A stretch of 18,284 nt of DNA from Fodinibacter sp035633415. GTDB lineage: Bacteria; Actinomycetota; Actinomycetes; Actinomycetales; Dermatophilaceae. Below, in pieces: positions 14,927 through 18,284 of the stretch (position 1 is its first letter; each line of letters opens with the position of its first letter). The stretch spans positions 1 to 18,284 of the forward strand of contig DASQEZ010000299.1 of NCBI GenBank assembly GCA_035633415.1. Direction: 5' to 3'. Position numbers and translations under genes: made by a program. The notes below the pieces were generated by a model that saw only the letters and a list, made by a program, of their open reading frames with translations, did not search any database and was not told where the DNA came from.

Positions 14927-14933
14927 GCGGCTC

Positions 14934-15887
14934 GTGATGGTCCCCTGGAGCGAGGCGTGGCACGACGCGCTCTACGGCCCGACCGGGTTCTACCGCAGCG
15001 CCGAGGGCCCCGTCGGCCACTTCACGACCTCGACCCACGGCTCGCTCGGCGCCACCCTCGCCGCGGCCCTCGGGAGGCTGGCCGACCGCGAGGGCGCGCG
15101 CCACGTCGTGGACGTCGGCTGCGGCCGGGGCGAGCTGCTCCGCCACCTGGCGGCACTGCGCCCGGACCTGCGGCTCACCGGCGTCGACGTCGTCGACCGC
15201 CCGACCGACCTGCCGGATGCCGTGGCCTGGCTGCGCGCCGCGGGCGGCACCGGGCTCCCCGAGCAGCTCACCGACCTCGACGACGTCCTGGTGCTCGCCC
15301 ACGAGTGGCTCGACGTCGTGCCGTGCACGGTGGCCGAGGTCGTGGAGCCGGGGCGGCTCGCCGTGGTGTTCGTCGATCCGGGCACCGGCGAGGAGTCCAC
15401 CGGCCCCGCGCCCACCGCCGAGGAGCTCGCCTGGTGCGCTGCCTGGTGGCCGTTCGGGGACCTGCCGGTGGGGGCCAGGGTGGAGGTGGGCCTGACCCGT
15501 GACCTGGCCTGGTGCGACCTGCTCTCCCGGGTGCGGCGCGGAGCCGTGCTCGCCGTGGACTACGGGCACACCCGTGGTGACCGTCCGGCAGGAGGCACGC
15601 TCACGGCATACCGCCACGGAGGCCTCGTCGTGCCGGTGCCGGACGGGTCGTGCGACCTCACCGCCCACGTGGCCGTCGACTCCCTGGAGCACGACGAGGT
15701 GACCACCCAGCGGGCGGCGCTGCGTGCGCTGGGGCTCGATGCCGGCGCCCCGGCCCACGACCTGGCCCGCACCGACCCCGCGGCGTACCTGGCCGCCCTC
15801 GCCACCGCCTCCGCCGTCGGTGCGCTGACCGCCCCGGGCGGTCTCGGCAGCTTCCGCTGGGTGCTGCGTCGCGTGCCCGGCAAGTGA
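14934..15887 (+). CDS. MidA / NDUFAF7 family (DUF185) SAM-dependent methyltransferase
   Basis: This 317-residue protein has the layout of the MidA/NDUFAF7 (DUF185) methyltransferases. ALYGPTGFYRS (12-22) corresponds to the family's N-terminal ALYhPxxGYY motif, and GHFTTSTHGSLG to the G-D-F-x-T-S segment. VVDVGCGRGELL (58-69) is SAM motif I, and AHEWLDVVPC (122-131) matches the N-E-x-x-D-A-x-P motif. AVDYGHTR, GTLTAYRHGG, the DLTAHV block and TTQRAALRALGL follow in order. NDUFAF7 dimethylates an arginine of the NuoD-type subunit of complex I; a NuoD paralogue lies downstream. GTG 14934 is chosen from the -10 spacing; ATG 14937 is equally possible. At 317 residues it is shorter than human NDUFAF7 (about 440). 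Confidence 0.88.
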   Translation: MMVPWSEAWHDALYGPTGFYRSAEGPVGHFTTSTHGSLGATLAAALGRLADREGARHVVDVGCGRGELLRHLAALRPDLRLTGVDVVDRPTDLPDAVAWLRAAGGTGLPEQLTDLDDVLVLAHEWLDVVPCTVAEVVEPGRLAVVFVDPGTGEESTGPAPTAEELAWCAAWWPFGDLPVGARVEVGLTRDLAWCDLLSRVRRGAVLAVDYGHTRGDRPAGGTLTAYRHGGLVVPVPDGSCDLTAHVAVDSLEHDEVTTQRAALRALGLDAGAPAHDLARTDPAAYLAALATASAVGALTAPGGLGSFRWVLRRVPGK

Positions 15888-15919
15888 CTCGGTGAACGGT
15901 CCGTGGCACCGTGGTGTCG

Positions 15920-16489
15920 ATGCGATCCCGGCTGCCGTACGCCCCGCTCGCGCTCGTCCTCGCGGCCGCTGCGAGCCTGGGCGCGTGCGGTTCCGACGGC
16001 CCGCGCGAGGTGGTGGTCACCGTCACCGGAACCCCGTCCGGCGTGCCCTCGACCGCGACGCCGGCTCCCTCCAGCACCGCTTCGACCAGGGTCAAGGCGC
16101 CCACCAGCGACGTCGAGGGCCGCAGGTTCGACTTCGGCATGGTGACCGGCGCCAAGCGGTCGGGTGACGTCGACGTGCTCGTCGTCGACCGGTGGACCGA
16201 CCCGGAGGTCGACGACGCCGTCCTGGCGAAGCGGGGGCTGCCGGTGTCGTCCTGGAAGCTCGGCTCCGACCGCTACGTCAACCAGAACGACAAGAAGACC
16301 TTCGACATCCCGGTGCGCGAGGGCACGACGTTCCTGCTCCACCACTGCGTCGCGGACGGGGAGCCGCTGCAGACCCGCTCGGTGGGTGCCACCGAGCTGG
16401 CCGACGCACCCGACTCCGACCGGCTCCTGCTCGTCACCCTCGACGGTGACGGCTGGGCCACCGGCGGCGAGACCTTCGCCGGGTGCTGA
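15920..16489 (+). CDS. Putative lipoprotein of unknown function
   Basis: This 189-residue protein starts with a short basic stretch and a hydrophobic helix, followed by the lipobox LGAC with Cys23. It is therefore probably exported, cleaved and lipid-anchored to the outer face of the membrane. Residues about 25-62 form a Pro/Ser/Thr-rich linker. The globular part (about 65-189) has two cysteines, Cys143 and the terminal Cys189, which could form a disulfide. No family was recognised. It lies 32 bases after the methyltransferase gene and 63 bases before nuoD on the same strand. The ATG at 15920 is preferred over an in-frame GTG at 15911, because signal peptide spacing is better and CACCGT lies 7 bases upstream. 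Confidence 0.8.
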   Translation: MRSRLPYAPLALVLAAAASLGACGSDGPREVVVTVTGTPSGVPSTATPAPSSTASTRVKAPTSDVEGRRFDFGMVTGAKRSGDVDVLVVDRWTDPEVDDAVLAKRGLPVSSWKLGSDRYVNQNDKKTFDIPVREGTTFLLHHCVADGEPLQTRSVGATELADAPDSDRLLLVTLDGDGWATGGETFAGC

Positions 16490-16510
16490 CCCCGGCTCAC
16501 GGGCCCGGCT

Positions 16511-16532
16511 CGCCCACCCCGGCTCGTGGGCG
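16511..16532 (+). terminator. Small hairpin between the lipoprotein gene and nuoD
   Basis: CGCCCAC at 16511-16517 pairs with GTGGGCG at 16526-16532 around an 8-base loop. It lies 22 bases past the lipoprotein stop and 9 bases before the -10-like box of nuoD. The motif CCGGCTC is also repeated three times in this gap. It may be a weak terminator that lets nuoD rely on its own promoter. Confidence 0.35.
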
Positions 16533-16540
16533 CGGTGCGG

Positions 16541-16546
16541 CAGACT
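16541..16546 (+). promoter_or_regulatory. -10-like box, probable leaderless start of the nuoD paralogue
   Basis: CAGACT, one base off TANNNT, lies 6 bases before the GTG at 16553, and no Shine-Dalgarno sequence precedes the GTG. This spacing matches the other leaderless candidates in the window and argues against the upstream GTG at 16526. Confidence 0.35.
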
Positions 16547-16552
16547 GATGGC

Positions 16553-17725
16553 GTGACCTCCGAGACCGGCCAGCGCGCGCTCGACGTCGGCCTGGGTGCC
16601 GGTGGCCTCGCGACCGCCGACATGGTGCTCAACATCGGCCCGCAGCACCCGGCGACGCACGGGGTGCTCCGGCTGCGCGTCGTGCTCGACGGCGAGCGGA
16701 TCATCTCGGCCGAGCCGGTCATCGGCTACATGCACCGCGGCGCCGAGAAGCTGTTCGAGGTGCGCGACTACCGCCAGGTCACCGTGCTCGCCAACCGGCA
16801 CGACTGGCTCTCCGCGTTCAGCAACGAGCTCGGCGTGGTCCTGGGGGTCGAGGCGATGCTCGGCATGGAGGTACCGGAGCGGGCCGTGTGGCTACGCACC
16901 CTGCTGGCCGAGCTGAACCGGGTTCTCTCGCACCTGATGTTTCTCGGCTCCTACCCCCTCGAGCTCGGCGCGATCACCCCGGTGTTCTACGCGTTCCGGG
17001 AGCGTGAGGAGCTCCAGGCCGTCATGGAGGAGGCCTCCGGCGGCCGGATGCACTACATGTTCAACCGGGTCGGAGGCCTCAAGGAGGACGTGCCCGCCGG
17101 CTGGCTCGGCCGGGTCGAGGCCGCCGTCCACGGGGTGCGCCGTCGGCTCCCCGAGCTCGAGTCCCTCATCTCCGGCAACGAGATCGTCGAGGCCCGCACC
17201 CGCGGGGTCGGCGTGCTCGACCGCGAGACCTGCCTCGCGTACGGCGTCTCGGGCCCGATCGCCCGTGCCAGCGGCCTCGACGTCGACCTGCGGCGCGACG
17301 ACCCCTACCTCGCGTACGGCGCACTGTTCGCCCCCGGTGGGCCGGGCCGGGTCGTCACCCGCACCGACGGCGACTGCCTCGCCCGCCTCGAGGTGCTGCT
17401 CGAGCAGGTGCACGTCAGCCTCGACCTCGCCCAGGCCTGCCTCGACACGCTCGGGACGCTGCCGGCGGGCCCGGTGAACCAGCGCCTGCCCAAGGTGCTC
17501 AAGGTGCCCGAGGGCGAGCGCTACACGGCCACCGAGAACCCCCTGGGGTTCAACGGCTACCACCTGGTCTCGCGTGGTGAGAAGACCCCGTGGCGGCTCA
17601 AGCTGCGCTCGGCGTCGTTCAACAACGTGCAGGTGCTCTCCCAGGTGCTGCCCGGCTGCCTCGTCGCCGACATGGTCGCGGTGCTCGGCTCGATGTTCTT
17701 CGTCGTCGGCGACGTCGACAAGTAG
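16553..17725 (+). CDS. nuoD: Standalone NuoD-like subunit (NADH-quinone oxidoreductase subunit D paralogue)
   Basis: This 390-residue protein is homologous to the 49-kDa/NuoD subunit that lines the quinone site of complex I. GPQHPATHGVLRL (29-41) keeps both histidines of the quinone loop, and MHRGAEKL (60-67) keeps the arginine equivalent to bovine Arg85. ELNRVLSHLMFLG, MFNRVGG, GPIARASG, DLRRDDPY and ENPLGF follow in family order. It differs at key places. The conserved R-x-D-Y motif reads RHDW (Trp85 for the quinone-binding Tyr), and the C-terminal signature reads MFFVVGDVDK instead of LDPVMGEVDR-like. No other nuo gene flanks it, so it is not the main complex I operon. I recall extra nuoD copies in Streptomyces genomes. 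Confidence 0.9.
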   Translation: MTSETGQRALDVGLGAGGLATADMVLNIGPQHPATHGVLRLRVVLDGERIISAEPVIGYMHRGAEKLFEVRDYRQVTVLANRHDWLSAFSNELGVVLGVEAMLGMEVPERAVWLRTLLAELNRVLSHLMFLGSYPLELGAITPVFYAFREREELQAVMEEASGGRMHYMFNRVGGLKEDVPAGWLGRVEAAVHGVRRRLPELESLISGNEIVEARTRGVGVLDRETCLAYGVSGPIARASGLDVDLRRDDPYLAYGALFAPGGPGRVVTRTDGDCLARLEVLLEQVHVSLDLAQACLDTLGTLPAGPVNQRLPKVLKVPEGERYTATENPLGFNGYHLVSRGEKTPWRLKLRSASFNNVQVLSQVLPGCLVADMVAVLGSMFFVVGDVDK

Positions 17726-17792
17726 TCGCGGGGCGCCACCGGCGACGGCCCGCACGTCCGGGTCGGGCTCATGGCGGCCCCGGCGGGTGCGG

Positions 17793-17798
17793 TAGCCT
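17793..17798 (+). promoter_or_regulatory. -10-like box before the secreted-protein gene
   Basis: TAGCCT fits TANNNT and would give a leader of about 42 bases. Unlike the leaderless candidates, this gene has a good ribosome binding site, AAGGA at 17837-17841, five bases before the ATG at 17847. Confidence 0.35.
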
Positions 17799-17846
17799 CC
17801 GCTCGACCCCACCGGGGGCCCTCGCACTCCGTTTTCAAGGAACACC

Positions 17847-18284
17847 ATGCGCCTCACCGCCCGCGCCGCCACGCGCGCCGGCCTCGTCGGGGGCGCCGCC
17901 CTCCTCGCCGCCGCACTCACGCTCACCTCCGCCTCGGCCGCCTCCGCGGACCTCGCGTACGCCTGCGAGTACGGCGTCGACGAGACCGTGGAGTCCGGCT
18001 CGGCGAGCGCCACCTGGGACTCCGCCATCGGCGACGACGTCGTCGTCGAGGTCGGTGAGAGCGTGTCGCTCGACCCGTTCACCGGCACGGTCACCCTTCC
18101 CGACGGGTTCACCGACCTGCTCCGCCAGAGCGAGCTGTCGCCGATCGAGGGTGGCGGCCTCACCGTCACCCTCATCGACGAGACCGGTGAGGAGTACGTC
18201 GTGTTCTTCGAGTTCGGCCCGGAGGACGTACCCGCCGAGGGTCCGATGACCCTCGCCCTCACCGGTGAGGGCGGCGAGGTCACC
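17847..18284 (+). CDS. Secreted protein of unknown function, cut by the window end
   Basis: The 146 codons present are open to the last base, with no stop, so only the N-terminal part is seen. It begins with a Sec-type signal peptide: basic residues, a hydrophobic Ala/Leu helix and a likely cleavage after ASAASA near residue 34. The mature part starts DLAYACEYG and is acidic and rich in Thr, Gly and Val in alternating pattern, suggesting beta-sandwich structure. It resembles actinobacterial DUF6801-type secreted proteins, but that is a weak guess. The ATG has AAGGA five bases upstream. The gene follows nuoD by 121 bases with its own -10-like box, so it is probably a separate transcription unit. 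Confidence 0.82.
   Translation, partial: MRLTARAATRAGLVGGAALLAAALTLTSASAASADLAYACEYGVDETVESGSASATWDSAIGDDVVVEVGESVSLDPFTGTVTLPDGFTDLLRQSELSPIEGGGLTVTLIDETGEEYVVFFEFGPEDVPAEGPMTLALTGEGGEVT

Noticed and set aside
16526..16552. Earlier GTG start for nuoD
   Set aside because: The extension overlaps a hairpin and the -10-like box, has no ribosome binding site and adds no conserved residues.
1..18284. CRISPR, prophage, insertion sequence or toxin-antitoxin locus
   Set aside because: No regularly spaced repeats, transposase or integrase motifs, or paired small toxin/antitoxin genes were seen on either strand.

Overview
The window is about 72% G+C by eye, has strongly G/C-biased third codon positions, and is densely packed with short intergenic gaps. 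Gene content points to a high-GC actinobacterium: the panC/nadB/nadC block with a DUF2520 gene, ppx divergent from a cysteine-rich gene, DUF4287, class I Fda, and probable leaderless promoters. The family Intrasporangiaceae (Janibacter, Phycicoccus and relatives) is a guess from style only. I found no rRNA, tRNA, CRISPR array, transposase or prophage gene. Nineteen genes are called, the last cut by the right edge.

Layout. 1-143: a cluster of direct and inverted repeats. 144-1639 (minus): a two-gene ABC-2 exporter operon (ATPase, then permease). 1714-2010 (plus): a small DUF4287 protein. 2068-3834 (minus): a Ppx/GppA phosphatase followed by a TIM-barrel sugar isomerase/epimerase-like protein. 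3881-5565 (plus): a cysteine-rich metal-cluster-like protein, divergent from ppx and overlapping a class I methyltransferase. 5664-7085 (plus): an HMA / TauE-SafE / cupredoxin fusion, probably for copper handling. 7099-7986 (minus): class I fructose-bisphosphate aldolase. 7987-8392: a 406-base gap with a duplicated hairpin. 8393-12765 (minus): DUF2520 protein, panC, nadB, nadC, a tightly coupled cofactor operon (pantothenate/CoA and NAD). 12838-14802 (minus): an APC amino-acid permease with a UspA-type protein. 14934-17725 (plus): a MidA/NDUFAF7-family methyltransferase, a lipoprotein and a standalone NuoD paralogue. 17847 to the end (plus): the start of a secreted protein.

The most interesting region is 14934-17725. 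NDUFAF7, the mitochondrial member of the methyltransferase family found here, dimethylates one arginine (Arg85 of bovine NDUFS2) in the NuoD-type subunit of complex I. The NuoD paralogue encoded 0.7 kb downstream keeps that arginine (Arg62, in an H-R-G motif). It has, however, replaced the quinone-binding tyrosine with tryptophan and altered its C-terminal signature. This suggests a dedicated enzyme-substrate pair serving a non-canonical complex I-like module.

A second theme is that several genes (at 1639, 1714, 3834, 3881, 14934 and 16553) have a -10-like hexamer 6 or 7 bases before the start codon and no Shine-Dalgarno sequence, which suggests leaderless mRNAs. This pattern was used to choose starts. 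All functional calls come from reading translated motifs by eye; no database search was run.
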